A stretch of DNA of 64,000 bases from an uncultured Eubacteriales bacterium (lineage in GTDB: Bacteria > Bacillota > Clostridia > Oscillospirales > UMGS1783). The stretch lies in contig CAKSHC010000007.1 in assembly GCA_934456365.1 (NCBI GenBank), positions 27,783-91,782 on the forward strand, given 5' to 3'. A program made the translations under genes and the position numbers. How positions within the stretch are numbered: position 1 is the stretch's first letter; every line of letters begins with the position of its first letter. The notes below the pieces were generated by a model. The model was not told the origin of the DNA and made no database searches. It saw nothing but the letters and a program-made list of their open reading frames with translations. Below, in pieces: positions 1-8,869 of this stretch.

Positions 1-1
1 C

Positions 2-2038
2 CCGGGCGCCACGCAGACCATTTCCGGCCCTCCCGCTCCGCGCAAGAAAACGGGGCAGCGGGTGGAGCGCGGCACGGTGGAAAAGCGCTATGTGGATACC
101 CGCACCGTTACGGTGGATCTTTCGAAATACGATCAGAAGCTCGAGGACCTCGCGCCCGAGAAGGCGCGCGATCTGGGGCGGCAGTTCCAGAAGTTCAAGA
201 AGCAGCCTTCGCAGCGCCGCACCCGCGGCCGCAAGGAGACCGAGGCCGAGAAGATCAAGCGGCTTGAGGCCGAACGCGCCAAGCGCCCGCAGCTTTCGGT
301 GGTTCTGCCGGAAGAGATCGTGGTCTTTGATCTGGCGGCCAAGCTCCATGCCACCAATGCTCAGATCATCAAAAAGCTGATGGAGCTGGGCATCATGGCC
401 GCCGCCAACCAGACGATCGACTACGACGCCGCCGCCCTGGTGGCCGAGGAATTCGGCGCCAAGGTGAGCAAGGAAGTGGTGGTGACCATCGAAGAAAAGC
501 TCATCGACGAGAGCGAGGATAAGGACGAGAACCTCCAGCCCCGCAATCCCGTTGTGGTGGTCATGGGCCACGTTGACCACGGCAAGACCTCGCTTCTGGA
601 CGCCATCCGCCATACCAGCGTCACCTCCGGCGAGGCGGGCGGCATCACCCAGCACATCGGCGCTTATAAGGTGAAGGTGCATGGGCAGGATATCACCTTC
701 CTCGATACCCCGGGCCACGAGGCCTTTACCGCCATGCGCGCCCGCGGCGCGATGGTGACCGATATCGCCATCCTGGTGGTGGCCGCCGACGACGGCATCA
801 TGCCGCAGACGGTCGAGGCCATCAACCACGCCAAGGCCGCCGGCGTGGCGATCATCGTGGCGATCAACAAGATGGATAAACCGGGCGCAAACCCGGATAA
901 GGTCAAGCAGGCGCTGACCGAATACGATCTCGTGCCCGAGGAATGGGGCGGCGATGTGATCTGCGTGCCGGTTTCGGCTGTGAAGCACGAGGGCATCGAA
1001 GAGCTTCTGGAGAGTGTTTTGCTGGTGGCCGAGATGCGCGATCTCAAAGCCAATCCCGACCGCGCGGCGCGCGGCACCGTCATCGAGGCCCGCCTCGATA
1101 AGGGCCGCGGCCCGGTGGCGACCGTGCTGGTGCAGAACGGCACCCTCCACACGGGCGACACCATCATCGCCGGCACGGCGGTGGGGCGGGTGCGCGTGAT
1201 GAACGACGACCGCGGCCAGTCGGTCAAATCGGCCGGGCCTTCGGATCCGGTAGAGATCATCGGGCTCGACGAGGTGCCGATCGGCGGCGACGTGTTCCAC
1301 GCCGTGGCCGACGAGCGCATGGCGCGCGAGCTGGTGGCGCAGCGCAAGTTCACCGAAAAGGAAGAAAAATTCTCGGCCGGCAAAACGGTTTCGCTCGACG
1401 ATCTGTTTGCGCAGATCGAGGCGGGCGCGGTCAAGGATTTCAATATCATCGTCAAAGCCGACGTGCAGGGCAGCGCCGAAGCCGTCAAGCAGTCTTTGGA
1501 GAAGCTTTCCAACGACGAGGTGCGGGTGCGCGTGATTCATGCCGCCGTCGGCGGGATCAACGAGAGCGACGTCAACCTGGCTCTGGCTTCGGGCGCGGTG
1601 ATCGTGGGCTTCAATGTGCGCCCCGACGCGCCGGCGCGCCAGTCGGCCGCCCGCAACAAGATCGATATCCGCACCTACCGCGTGATCTACGAATGCATCG
1701 AGGAGATCGAGGCCGCCCTCAAGGGCCTGCTGGCTCCGAAGGTGCGCGAGAAGGTGACGGGGCATGCGCAGATCCGTCAGGTCATCCGCATTTCGGGTGT
1801 GGGCGCGATCGGCGGGTGCTATGTGCTCGACGGGCAGATCCAGCGCGGCTCCAAGGCGCGGCTTCTGCGCGACAACGTGGTGATCTTCGAAGGGGGGCTT
1901 GCCTCTCTGCGCCGGTTCAAGGACGACGTGAAGGAGGTCAACGAGGGCTACGAATGCGGCATCGGCCTTGAGAAGTTCAACGACATCAAGGAAGGCGATG
2001 TCATCGAGGCCTACATCATGGAGGAGTATAAGGCGTAA
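2..2038 (+). CDS. infB: Translation initiation factor IF-2 (5' end outside window)
   Basis: IF-2 is the GTPase that brings initiator fMet-tRNA to the 30S subunit and promotes 50S joining. The frame is open from base 2, so the N-terminus lies upstream and 678 residues are present. Visible are a Lys/Arg/Glu-rich linker, the IF2_N module (VVLPEEIVVFDLAAKLHATN), the G1 motif GHVDHGKTSLLDA, the switch motif DTPGHEAF, NKMD, and the C-terminal IF-2 domains ending EAYIMEEYKA. The stop overlaps the rbfA start (TAATG), consistent with translational coupling. The first in-frame GTG at 62 is probably not the true start, because the frame continues upstream with the same basic linker composition. Confidence 0.97.
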   Translation, partial: PGATQTISGPPAPRKKTGQRVERGTVEKRYVDTRTVTVDLSKYDQKLEDLAPEKARDLGRQFQKFKKQPSQRRTRGRKETEAEKIKRLEAERAKRPQLSVVLPEEIVVFDLAAKLHATNAQIIKKLMELGIMAAANQTIDYDAAALVAEEFGAKVSKEVVVTIEEKLIDESEDKDENLQPRNPVVVVMGHVDHGKTSLLDAIRHTSVTSGEAGGITQHIGAYKVKVHGQDITFLDTPGHEAFTAMRARGAMVTDIAILVVAADDGIMPQTVEAINHAKAAGVAIIVAINKMDKPGANPDKVKQALTEYDLVPEEWGGDVICVPVSAVKHEGIEELLESVLLVAEMRDLKANPDRAARGTVIEARLDKGRGPVATVLVQNGTLHTGDTIIAGTAVGRVRVMNDDRGQSVKSAGPSDPVEIIGLDEVPIGGDVFHAVADERMARELVAQRKFTEKEEKFSAGKTVSLDDLFAQIEAGAVKDFNIIVKADVQGSAEAVKQSLEKLSNDEVRVRVIHAAVGGINESDVNLALASGAVIVGFNVRPDAPARQSAARNKIDIRTYRVIYECIEEIEAALKGLLAPKVREKVTGHAQIRQVIRISGVGAIGGCYVLDGQIQRGSKARLLRDNVVIFEGGLASLRRFKDDVKEVNEGYECGIGLEKFNDIKEGDVIEAYIMEEYKA

Positions 2039-2388
2039 TGGCAGGGCATCGAATGGAGCGCATCAATGCCGACGCCCAGCGCGAGCTGGCCGGGATTCTG
2101 CGCGAATGCAAGGATCCCCGCATCCCCGCGATGATCTCGGTCATGGCGGTGCGGATCACCGAGGATCTCAAATATGCGAAAATCTATGTTTCCATCCTGG
2201 GCGGCGAGGAGGAGCGCCGGGCCTGTCTGGCCGGGCTCAGAAGCGCCTCGGGCTATATCCGCCGCGCCCTCGCGGCCCGGCTGGACCTGCGGCAAACGCC
2301 GGAGCTGACCTTTGAAATGGACGATTCGATCGAGCACCTTTCGCGCATCGACCGGATCCTCAAGGATATCGGGGAGGAACGGAAATGA
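2038..2388 (+). CDS. rbfA: 30S ribosome-binding factor A
   Basis: RbfA is a small KH-like protein that binds immature 30S subunits and assists 16S rRNA 5' end maturation. The product is 116 residues, the usual size. It carries the typical N-terminus (ERINADAQRELAGILRECKDPRI), the ISVMAVRITEDLKYAKIYVSI strand region and the conserved tail DDSIEHLSRIDRILKDI. Its ATG overlaps the infB stop by one base, and its end overlaps the next start (ATGA at 2385), so infB-rbfA and the following gene are translationally linked. The position after infB is the standard one. Confidence 0.96.
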   Translation: MAGHRMERINADAQRELAGILRECKDPRIPAMISVMAVRITEDLKYAKIYVSILGGEEERRACLAGLRSASGYIRRALAARLDLRQTPELTFEMDDSIEHLSRIDRILKDIGEERK

Positions 2389-3467
2389 GCGCTTTGGATC
2401 GGCCCTGCGCGGGCAGGGTCTACAGCTTTCTCAACTGCGATACCGGCCGCCATCTTTCGGTGGCGGGGGTGTCCCGGTTTCTGCTCGAAGGGGAGGAAAC
2501 CTTCACCCTGCGCGCCGGGCGCTCCTTTGTCAGTGCCCGGGCGGACGCGCTGACCGAGCAGCCCGTGGGCTTTTCGCTGATCCCCTTTGGCCGCGGCCGC
2601 TTTGCGCTGCAAGGCCCGGCCGGCTGCCTGGCGGACGATGACGAGGGCCTTGCCCCTATCTGCCATCCCGTTCTGCGCCGGGAGGCGGAGGACGCTTCTG
2701 CCCTTTGGTACCCCACGGAGGAGGGCGAAAAAGAGCCTTTGAAGATCATGCTGCTGGGCGATTCCATCACCTTCGGCTCCTGCCCGGACCTCCCCGAGGA
2801 GGACTGGGTGGGCTGCGCTCCCGTGCTTTCGGCGGCGCTGGCGAAAAGGGAAGAGAACCGATTCTGCCTGGTCGGCTCGCATCGGCAGAAGAAAAGCGCC
2901 GTGTCCGACCCGGCTCTCTATCGCCGGGAGGGGCATCCGGGGTGGTTTACCGAGGATGTGTTCCGGCTCAATCCCGAAACCCGCGGCCTTTGCGATATTC
3001 TGGACGACTGTATGGGCAAATATCGCCCGGATGTGGTCCTTTCGCAGATGGGCACCAACGACACGGCCTTTACCATGGGCCGGCGCGGTCGGGGCGAAGA
3101 GGAATGGACCGAGGAGTGGATGGACGAGGTGTATGCGCGCCTGGGGCGCTACGCCGAAATGCTGCTGAACCGTCTGCCGATGACCGGCAAGCTCGTTTTG
3201 GCCACCGCCCCCGACACGACCCGCACCGCCTGCTTCCATCGTTGGCTCTGCGAATACAACCGCCGTCTGCCCGCCTTTGTGGAGGGGCTGCAAAAGCGGG
3301 GTTATCCGGTTTTCTTTGCAGACACCTTCACCCCGATCGCGGCCTCCACGCCCGAGAAGGGGCTCTGCTCGGATCAGGTGCATCTTTCGCCGCAGGGCTA
3401 TCGGGCCATGGGGCTCGCGTATGAGCAGGTTCTGGGCTCTCTGTTTGACGGCCCGCTGGGACAATGA
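2385..3467 (+). CDS. SGNH/GDSL-type hydrolase with an extra N-terminal beta-rich domain
   Basis: A 360-residue probable esterase. Residues from about 120 form an SGNH hydrolase: block I LLGDSITFG (Ser127), block III MGTNDTAF and block V SDQVHLS (Asp330, His333), a complete catalytic set. Residues 1-110 are Gly/Phe/Leu-rich and look beta-stranded. They might be a carbohydrate-binding or ricin-like fold, but I cannot assign it. No signal peptide or lipobox is visible, so it should be cytoplasmic. It sits between rbfA and nrnA, overlapping rbfA by 4 bases and touching nrnA, which is not a usual member of this cluster. The substrate is unknown; deacetylation of an imported sugar or glycan fragment is one possibility. 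Confidence 0.85.
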   Translation: MSALDRPCAGRVYSFLNCDTGRHLSVAGVSRFLLEGEETFTLRAGRSFVSARADALTEQPVGFSLIPFGRGRFALQGPAGCLADDDEGLAPICHPVLRREAEDASALWYPTEEGEKEPLKIMLLGDSITFGSCPDLPEEDWVGCAPVLSAALAKREENRFCLVGSHRQKKSAVSDPALYRREGHPGWFTEDVFRLNPETRGLCDILDDCMGKYRPDVVLSQMGTNDTAFTMGRRGRGEEEWTEEWMDEVYARLGRYAEMLLNRLPMTGKLVLATAPDTTRTACFHRWLCEYNRRLPAFVEGLQKRGYPVFFADTFTPIAASTPEKGLCSDQVHLSPQGYRAMGLAYEQVLGSLFDGPLGQ

Positions 3468-3478
3468 AAGGAACGAAC

Positions 3479-4453
3479 ATGGGAAAAACGATCTCGCGCA
3501 CCGGAGCGGCAAAGCTTTTGGCGCAGCAGGATAACGTGCTGATTCTGACCCACGTCAACCCCGACGGGGACACGCTGGGCAGCGCCTTTGCGCTGTATCA
3601 TGCGCTCTCGCTTTTGGGCAAGCGCGCCTGTGTGGTCAACCACCAGCAGATCACGCCGAAATACCGCTTTTTATCGGGCGGCAAGAGCGTGCTGCGGGCT
3701 CAGTTTGAGCCGGATTTCGTGGTGGCGGTGGATGTGGGGGATGTGTCTTTGCTGGGCGATTCGCTGCAAGGCTATGCCTCCCGGGTCGACCTCTGCATCG
3801 ACCACCATCCCACCAATTCGCGCTATGCCAAGCGCAATCTGGTCGACGCCCACGCGGCGGCGACCGGAGAGATCATGCTGGATATCCTGCAGGCCATGCA
3901 CGTGGATATGAGCCACGAGATCGCCGACGCGCTCTATACCGCCATCGCGACCGACACGGCCTGCTTCCGCCATTCCTCCACCACGGCCACCACGCTGCGC
4001 AAAGCGGCGCGCACGGTGGATCTGGGGGCGGATATGGCCCGGCTGAATAATTACCTCTTCGTCGTTAAATCCAAGGAGCTCTTTGAGCTGGAGCGCCTGG
4101 CTTTGCAGAACATTTCCTTCTTCCGCCACAGCACCATCGCGGTGATGACCATTTCGCAGGAGATGATGCGCCGTTCCGGCGCCACCGAAGACGATACCGA
4201 CGGGATCGCCACTCTGCCCCGGCAGATCCAGGGGGTGGAGGTCGGCATCACGCTGCGCGAGGTGGAGAAAGACAGCTACCGCATCTCGGCCCGTTCCGAC
4301 GGGCGGATCAATATGAGCGAGGTCTGCCAGCGCCTCGGCGGCGGCGGCCACATCCGCGCGGCCGGCGCCCGGCTGCAGGGCGACCACGCCGAGATCGTGG
4401 ATCGCGTGGTGCGGGAGGTTCTGGCGCAGTATGCGGCGCGGGAGGAAGAATGA
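3479..4453 (+). CDS. nrnA: DHH-family nanoRNase / pAp phosphatase (NrnA-like)
   Basis: DHH/DHHA1 phosphoesterase of 324 residues, predicted to degrade short oligoribonucleotides and 3'-phosphoadenosine 5'-phosphate in the cytoplasm. Metal-binding motifs are HVNPDGDTLGSA, VVAVDVGD and the DHH motif CIDHHPTNS. The C-terminal DHHA1 part contains GGGGHIRAAG. I chose the ATG at 3479 because AAAGGA lies 6 bases upstream and the resulting N-terminus fits the family. An ATG at 3464, overlapping the previous stop as ATGA, would add five residues. Location between rbfA and truB is the common Firmicutes arrangement. Confidence 0.93.
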   Translation: MGKTISRTGAAKLLAQQDNVLILTHVNPDGDTLGSAFALYHALSLLGKRACVVNHQQITPKYRFLSGGKSVLRAQFEPDFVVAVDVGDVSLLGDSLQGYASRVDLCIDHHPTNSRYAKRNLVDAHAAATGEIMLDILQAMHVDMSHEIADALYTAIATDTACFRHSSTTATTLRKAARTVDLGADMARLNNYLFVVKSKELFELERLALQNISFFRHSTIAVMTISQEMMRRSGATEDDTDGIATLPRQIQGVEVGITLREVEKDSYRISARSDGRINMSEVCQRLGGGGHIRAAGARLQGDHAEIVDRVVREVLAQYAAREEE

Positions 4454-5307
4454 CCGGACTGGTGCCTCTTTGTAAGGATCCGGGGATTTTGTCGCGCAAG
4501 GCGGGCGTGAAGGTTTCCTTTCTCTACGGAGAAAGAAAGCACGGCCACGCCGGCACCCTCGATCCCCTCGCGAGCGGCGTGCTCCCGGTGCTTCTGGGAC
4601 GGGCCACCCGCCTGATCCCTTTTCTGGACGAGGAAAAAAGCTATCTGGCCTCCTTTTCCTTCGGACGGAAAACGGATACGGGCGACTGCACGGGAGCCCT
4701 CCTCGAGCAAAGCGAATTTCGCCCCTCCCGGGCGCAGTTCGAGGCGGCGCTGCCGCGTTTTACCGGCGAGATCCTTCAGGTCCCGCCGCTTTACTCTGCC
4801 CTGAAAAAAGACGGCCGCCCCCTCTATGAATACGCCCGAAGGGGGCAGGCCGTGGCGCGGGAGCCGAGGAGGGTGACGATCCATGAGCTGCGGCTGACGG
4901 ATTTTTCGCCGCAGGGCGGAAAGCTTTTCGTGCGCTGTGCGAGCGGCACCTACATCCGCACCCTGATCGAGGATCTGGCCGCCGCCTGCGGGGCGCTGGC
5001 CACCATGACGGCGCTTGTGCGCACGGCGGCTTACGGCATTTCGCTCGAGCAGTGCCGCACCCTCGCGCAGATGGAGGCGGGCGATCGGCCTCTGCTTTCG
5101 CCCGAGGAGCTCTTTGCCGACCGGTTGGCGGTTGTGGCCCCCGAAAACGGGCTTTGCTATTTTGAAAACGGCGGCGCCATCGATCCGGCCCGCTTCGACC
5201 AACCCCCGGTCGGGCTTTGCCGCGCCTACGCTCCCTCGGGGCAGTTTCTGGGACTGGCCGAGGGCCGGGAGGAAGTGAAACTCGTATGGAAAAACACGGA
5301 AATCTAA
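4450..5307 (+). CDS. truB: tRNA pseudouridine-55 synthase
   Basis: TruB converts U55 of the T-loop of tRNAs to pseudouridine. The protein is 285 residues with the catalytic motif GHAGTLDPLASGVL (Asp38), the KSYLASFSFGRKTDTGD segment and the RCASGTYIRTLIEDL motif. The start overlaps the nrnA stop as ATGA, and the 3' end overlaps ribF by 22 bases. The C-terminal stretch from about residue 215 is a weakly conserved PUA-like tail. Gene order nrnA-truB-ribF is standard. Confidence 0.95.
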   Translation: MTGLVPLCKDPGILSRKAGVKVSFLYGERKHGHAGTLDPLASGVLPVLLGRATRLIPFLDEEKSYLASFSFGRKTDTGDCTGALLEQSEFRPSRAQFEAALPRFTGEILQVPPLYSALKKDGRPLYEYARRGQAVAREPRRVTIHELRLTDFSPQGGKLFVRCASGTYIRTLIEDLAAACGALATMTALVRTAAYGISLEQCRTLAQMEAGDRPLLSPEELFADRLAVVAPENGLCYFENGGAIDPARFDQPPVGLCRAYAPSGQFLGLAEGREEVKLVWKNTEI

Positions 5308-6233
5308 CCGAACAGCCCCCCGCGCGCATTCTGGCGCTGGGCAATTTCGACGGGGTGCACCTCGGCCATCAGGCGCTTCTGCGCCAGGCTGCCGCGCTTG
5401 CTTCCCAGGCCGGCTGCCGGGCGGCGGCGCTGGTCTTTTCGGACGATCCCGACGATGTGCTGGCCGGGCGCCCGGTCGTCGGCCGCCTGACCGACAACGA
5501 GGAAAAGCGCGCCCTGTTTGCCCGCTGCGGGATCGAAGAAACGATCTTCATCCCCTTTGATCCTCAGACCGCCGCCCTTTCCCCCGAGGCTTTCGTGGCG
5601 TTTTGCCGGGCGCGCTTTGGAGCGAAAGGCTTTGTCTGCGGCTTCAATTACCGGTTCGGCTGCCGCGCCGCGGGCGACGCCGCCCTCCTCGCCTCGCTTT
5701 CGCGCGAAGAGGGGCTCCTTTGCCGGGTGGTGCCCGGGGTGGAGATCGACGGCGAGCCCGTTTCGGCCACCCGCATCCGGCGGCTCCTTCTGCAGGGAGA
5801 GGCCGAAGCGGCGGCCCGGCTGCTCGGGCGGCCCTATTCCTTCCGGGGGCAGGTGGCCCACGGAAAGCGCCTGGGCTCTTCGCTGGGCTTCCCCACGATC
5901 AATCTGCCGCTTTCCCCCGTCCGCCTTCTGCCGGGCGCGGGGGTGTATGTGACCGAAGCGATCCTCGGCGGTAAAAGCTACCCGGCGGTCAGCAACCTCG
6001 GCGTGCGCCCCACGGTGGAAAGCTGCGGCGCGCCCAATCTGGAAACCTTCCTGCTCGACGCGCAGGGCCGGTGGTACGGGCAGGAGGCCGAGATCCGGCT
6101 TCTGCACCGGCTGCGCCCCGAGCGGAAATTTGACAGTGTGGACGACCTGCGGGCCGCCATCGCCGAAAACGCGCGCCAGGCAAAGGACTACTTCCAAAAT
6201 AATGCTTTACAAACGGGGAAAGCTATGGTATAA
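5286..6233 (+). CDS. ribF: Bifunctional riboflavin kinase / FMN adenylyltransferase
   Basis: RibF phosphorylates riboflavin to FMN and adenylylates FMN to FAD. The N-terminal adenylyltransferase shows ALGNFDGVHLGHQAL and the later VSATRIRRLL. The C-terminal kinase shows VAHGKRLGSSLGFPTINL and PAVSNLGVRPTV. The ATG at 5286 begins 9 codons before the ARILALGNFDG strand and gives 315 residues, normal for the family. It lies inside the end of truB, with GGAGG about 14 bases upstream. The last codons contain a perfect promoter for rpsO. Confidence 0.95.
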   Translation: MEKHGNLTEQPPARILALGNFDGVHLGHQALLRQAAALASQAGCRAAALVFSDDPDDVLAGRPVVGRLTDNEEKRALFARCGIEETIFIPFDPQTAALSPEAFVAFCRARFGAKGFVCGFNYRFGCRAAGDAALLASLSREEGLLCRVVPGVEIDGEPVSATRIRRLLLQGEAEAAARLLGRPYSFRGQVAHGKRLGSSLGFPTINLPLSPVRLLPGAGVYVTEAILGGKSYPAVSNLGVRPTVESCGAPNLETFLLDAQGRWYGQEAEIRLLHRLRPERKFDSVDDLRAAIAENARQAKDYFQNNALQTGKAMV

Positions 6234-6234
6234 T
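6206..6234 (+). promoter_or_regulatory. Sigma-A-type promoter of rpsO
   Basis: TTTACA (6206-6211), a 17-base spacer, then TATAAT (6229-6234). It is embedded in the last codons of ribF, and the -10 box includes the ribF stop codon. Confidence 0.85.
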
Positions 6235-6246
6235 CTACCCGTTTGA

Positions 6247-6300
6247 TACCACCCACACGCGGCTTTGGGATGCGGCCTCCGCCCCGAGCTTGGTGTGCGG
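6247..6300 (+). promoter_or_regulatory. Structured rpsO leader, candidate S15 autoregulatory site
   Basis: The rpsO 5' untranslated region is about 85 bases. CCACAC-type bases near 6252-6257 can pair with GTGTG near 6293-6297, and GCTTTGGG with CCCCGAGC encloses an inner ATGCGG/CCTCCGC region. S15 binds its own leader in many bacteria with non-homologous structures. Assigning this one is inference. Confidence 0.4.
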
Positions 6301-6327
6301 CGAGATTTTGAAAAGGAGGAGATCGAA

Positions 6328-6594
6328 ATGATTTCGAAGGAAAAGAAGCAGGCTCTGATCGAGCAGTACAAGCGCCATGAGGGCGATACCGGCTCGCCGG
6401 AGGTTCAGATCGCGATCCTGACCGATCGCATCAATGAGCTGACCGAGCACCTCAAGGCCAACCCGCACGATCATCATTCCCGCCGCGGGCTTCTGCAGAT
6501 GGTCGGCAAGCGCCGCAATCTGCTGACCTACCTGACCAAGGTCGATATCGAGAGATACCGCGCCATCATCGCGCAGCTCGGCATCAGAAAGTAA
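6328..6594 (+). CDS. rpsO: 30S ribosomal protein S15
   Basis: S15 is a primary 16S rRNA-binding protein. The 88-residue product is the usual length and contains the signature EGDTGSPEVQIAILTDRINELTEHLK, HDHHSRRGLLQMVGKRRNLLTYL and the IIAQLGIRK tail. The ATG at 6328 follows AAGGAGGAG at a proper distance; longer in-frame starts would read through the leader. It has its own promoter and terminator and precedes pnp, the order seen from Bacillus to E. coli. Confidence 0.98.
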   Translation: MISKEKKQALIEQYKRHEGDTGSPEVQIAILTDRINELTEHLKANPHDHHSRRGLLQMVGKRRNLLTYLTKVDIERYRAIIAQLGIRK

Positions 6595-6600
6595 GCCATA

Positions 6601-6628
6601 GGGGGTGCCCTGCACCCCCTTCTTTTTA
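6601..6628 (+). terminator. Intrinsic terminator of rpsO
   Basis: GGGGGTGC (6601-6608), loop CCT, GCACCCCC (6612-6619), followed by TTCTTTTT. Confidence 0.85.
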
Positions 6629-6640
6629 TCCCGGCTGTCC

Positions 6641-6720
6641 GAGAAGGGCCGTGAGGGGTTATCAGTTATGAGAACGCCTGTGGGGGCGCTGTCATAACTG
6701 CTAAGCCCGCAGCCCTTTTC
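6641..6720 (+). promoter_or_regulatory. Long hairpin in the pnp leader
   Basis: GAGAAGGGC (6641-6649) pairs with GCCCTTTTC (6712-6720). CAGTTATGA (6663-6671) pairs perfectly with TCATAACTG (6692-6700), and an inner CGCC/GGCG adds to the stem. The whole forms an extended imperfect duplex just before the pnp Shine-Dalgarno. E. coli pnp is autoregulated through RNase III cleavage of a leader stem. Whether the same occurs here is inference. Confidence 0.55.
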
Positions 6721-6746
6721 GAGAAAATTTGAAAAGGAGATCGGAT

Positions 6747-8861
6747 ATGTACGAAAATTTCAGAACGTTTGAAACCGAATTTGCCGGCCGCCGTCTGGTG
6801 GTGGAAACCGGCAAAATGGCGGAGCTGGCCAACGGCTCCTGCCTCGTCCGCTACGGCGACACGGTGATTTTGGCCACCGCCACCGCCTCCGAGCGTCCGC
6901 GCGACGGGATCGACTACTTCCCCCTCTCGGTGGACTTCGAAGAAAAGCTCTATTCCGTGGGTAAAATCCCGGGCGGCTTCCTCAAGCGCGAGGGCCGGCC
7001 TTCCGAGAAGGCGATCCTGGCTTCCCGCCTGATCGATCGCCCGATGCGCCCGCTCTTCCCGAAGGATATGCGCAACGACGTGGCCGTCTGCATCACGGTG
7101 CTCTCGGTCGATCAGGATAATTCCCCCGAGATCGCCGGCATGCTCGGCGCTTCTATCGCCGTCGCCATTTCCGACATCCCCTGGGCCGGCCCCATCGCCG
7201 GGGTCAACGTGGGCCTGGTGGACGGGAAATTCGTTTTCAACCCCACCTCGGCCGAGCGCGCCAAGAGCGACCTTAACCTCACGGTGGTGGGCAGCGATAA
7301 GAAGGTCGTGATGATCGAAGCCGGCGCCAACGAGGTGCCCAACGACACCATGTTCGACGCCATCATGGCCGGCTATGAGCACTGCAACAAGATGTGCCGC
7401 TTCATCAACGACATCGTGGCCGAGATCGGCAAGGAGAAGTTCTCCTACACCGAGATCCATGTGCCCGAAGAGATGTATGAAGACATCAAGGAATTCGCCA
7501 TCGAGAAGGTGCGCGCCGCGCTGGATACCGACGATAAGAACGTGCGCGACGCGGCCATGAAGATCGTGACCGACGAGGTCATCGAAGCCTTCTCCGAGAA
7601 GTATCCCGACAGCGTGGCCCTTTTCGGCGAGTGCCTGTATAAGCTCCAGAAGTATGTGGTTCGCCAGTGGCTCCTGCAGGGCCGCCGTGTGGACGGGCGC
7701 GGGCTGGACGATATGCGTCCGCTGTGGGCCGAAGTGGGCCTGCTGCCGCGCGTCCATGGCTCCGGCCTCTTTGCCCGCGGGCAGACCCAGGCCCTGACCA
7801 TCGCCACCCTCGGCATGATCAACGAGCGCCAGCTGCTCGACGGGATCGACGAGGTGGAATTCAAGCGCTATATGCACCATTATAATATGCCCGGCTATTC
7901 GACCGGCGAAGCCAAGCCCTCCCGCGGGGCCGGCCGCCGCGAGATCGGCCACGGCGCTCTGGCCGAGCGGGCTCTTTTGCCCGTGATCCCGAGCGAGGAA
8001 GAGTTCCCGTATGCCATTCGTTTGGTTTCCGAGATCCTCACCTCCAACGGCTCGACCTCCCAGGCATCCATCTGCGGCAGCACGCTGGCCCTGATGGACG
8101 CGGGCGTGCCCATCAAGGCGCCCGTGGCCGGCATTTCCTGCGGCCTTGTGACCGACGAGGATAAATGGCTGACCATGGTGGACATCCAGGGCATTGAAGA
8201 CTTCTTCGGCGATATGGACTTCAAGGTGGCCGGCACCAAAAAGGGCATCACGGCCATTCAGATGGACCTGAAGATCGACGGGCTGACCCCGGAGATTATC
8301 CGCTCGGCTCTGGAGAAAACCGAGAAGGCCCGCTTCAAGATCATCGATGAGGTCATCCTCAAGGCCATCCCCGCCCCGCGTGAGGAATTGAGCCCCTATG
8401 CTCCCAAGATGCTTTCCATGATGATCGATCCCGAGAAGATCCGCGAGGTCATCGGGAAGGGCGGCAGTGTGATTCAGAAGATCCAGGCCGATACCAACAC
8501 CAAGATCGACATCGAGGAAGACGGCCACCTCTTCATCGCCACCTACGACAGCGAGGGCGGCAAGCAGGCCATGGCCACCATCAAGGCGATCGTGGAAGAT
8601 CTCGTTCCGGGCACGCTGTATAAGGGCACGGTCAGCGGCATTATCCCGATCGGCGCCTTTGTGGAGGTCGCCCCGGGCAAGGAGGGCCTTGTTCATATCT
8701 CCAAGCTGGACAACCACCGGGTCGAAAAGGTGGAGGATGTGGTCAGCAAGGGCGATACCATCTGGGTCAAATTCCTCGGCACCGACGAGCGGGGCCGCTT
8801 AAACTTCTCCCGGAAAGACGCCATGGCGGAACTGGCCAAGCAGGAAGAGAAGAAAGACTGA
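6747..8861 (+). CDS. pnp: Polyribonucleotide nucleotidyltransferase (PNPase)
   Basis: PNPase degrades RNA 3'-to-5' by phosphorolysis and can add 3' tails. The product is 704 residues, full length. In order: first RNase PH domain (YGDTVILATATAS; FFPLSVDFEEKLYSVGKIPGGFLKREGRPS), alpha-helical linker, second RNase PH domain with the phosphate-binding GSTSQASICGSTLALMDAGVP, then a KH domain (IREVIGKGGSVIQKIQ) and an S1 domain (LYKGTVSGIIPIGAFVEVAPGKEGLVHIS). The ATG at 6747 is 7 bases behind AAGGAG. It lies downstream of rpsO and is preceded by a long hairpin leader. Confidence 0.98.
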   Translation: MYENFRTFETEFAGRRLVVETGKMAELANGSCLVRYGDTVILATATASERPRDGIDYFPLSVDFEEKLYSVGKIPGGFLKREGRPSEKAILASRLIDRPMRPLFPKDMRNDVAVCITVLSVDQDNSPEIAGMLGASIAVAISDIPWAGPIAGVNVGLVDGKFVFNPTSAERAKSDLNLTVVGSDKKVVMIEAGANEVPNDTMFDAIMAGYEHCNKMCRFINDIVAEIGKEKFSYTEIHVPEEMYEDIKEFAIEKVRAALDTDDKNVRDAAMKIVTDEVIEAFSEKYPDSVALFGECLYKLQKYVVRQWLLQGRRVDGRGLDDMRPLWAEVGLLPRVHGSGLFARGQTQALTIATLGMINERQLLDGIDEVEFKRYMHHYNMPGYSTGEAKPSRGAGRREIGHGALAERALLPVIPSEEEFPYAIRLVSEILTSNGSTSQASICGSTLALMDAGVPIKAPVAGISCGLVTDEDKWLTMVDIQGIEDFFGDMDFKVAGTKKGITAIQMDLKIDGLTPEIIRSALEKTEKARFKIIDEVILKAIPAPREELSPYAPKMLSMMIDPEKIREVIGKGGSVIQKIQADTNTKIDIEEDGHLFIATYDSEGGKQAMATIKAIVEDLVPGTLYKGTVSGIIPIGAFVEVAPGKEGLVHISKLDNHRVEKVEDVVSKGDTIWVKFLGTDERGRLNFSRKDAMAELAKQEEKKD

Positions 8862-8869
8862 TTCATCAG

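Noticed and set aside
6666..8717. Long open frame of 683 codons antisense to pnp
   Set aside because: High G+C content leaves antisense frames open; the product is His/Gly/Asp-rich without family motifs, and pnp on the other strand is certain.
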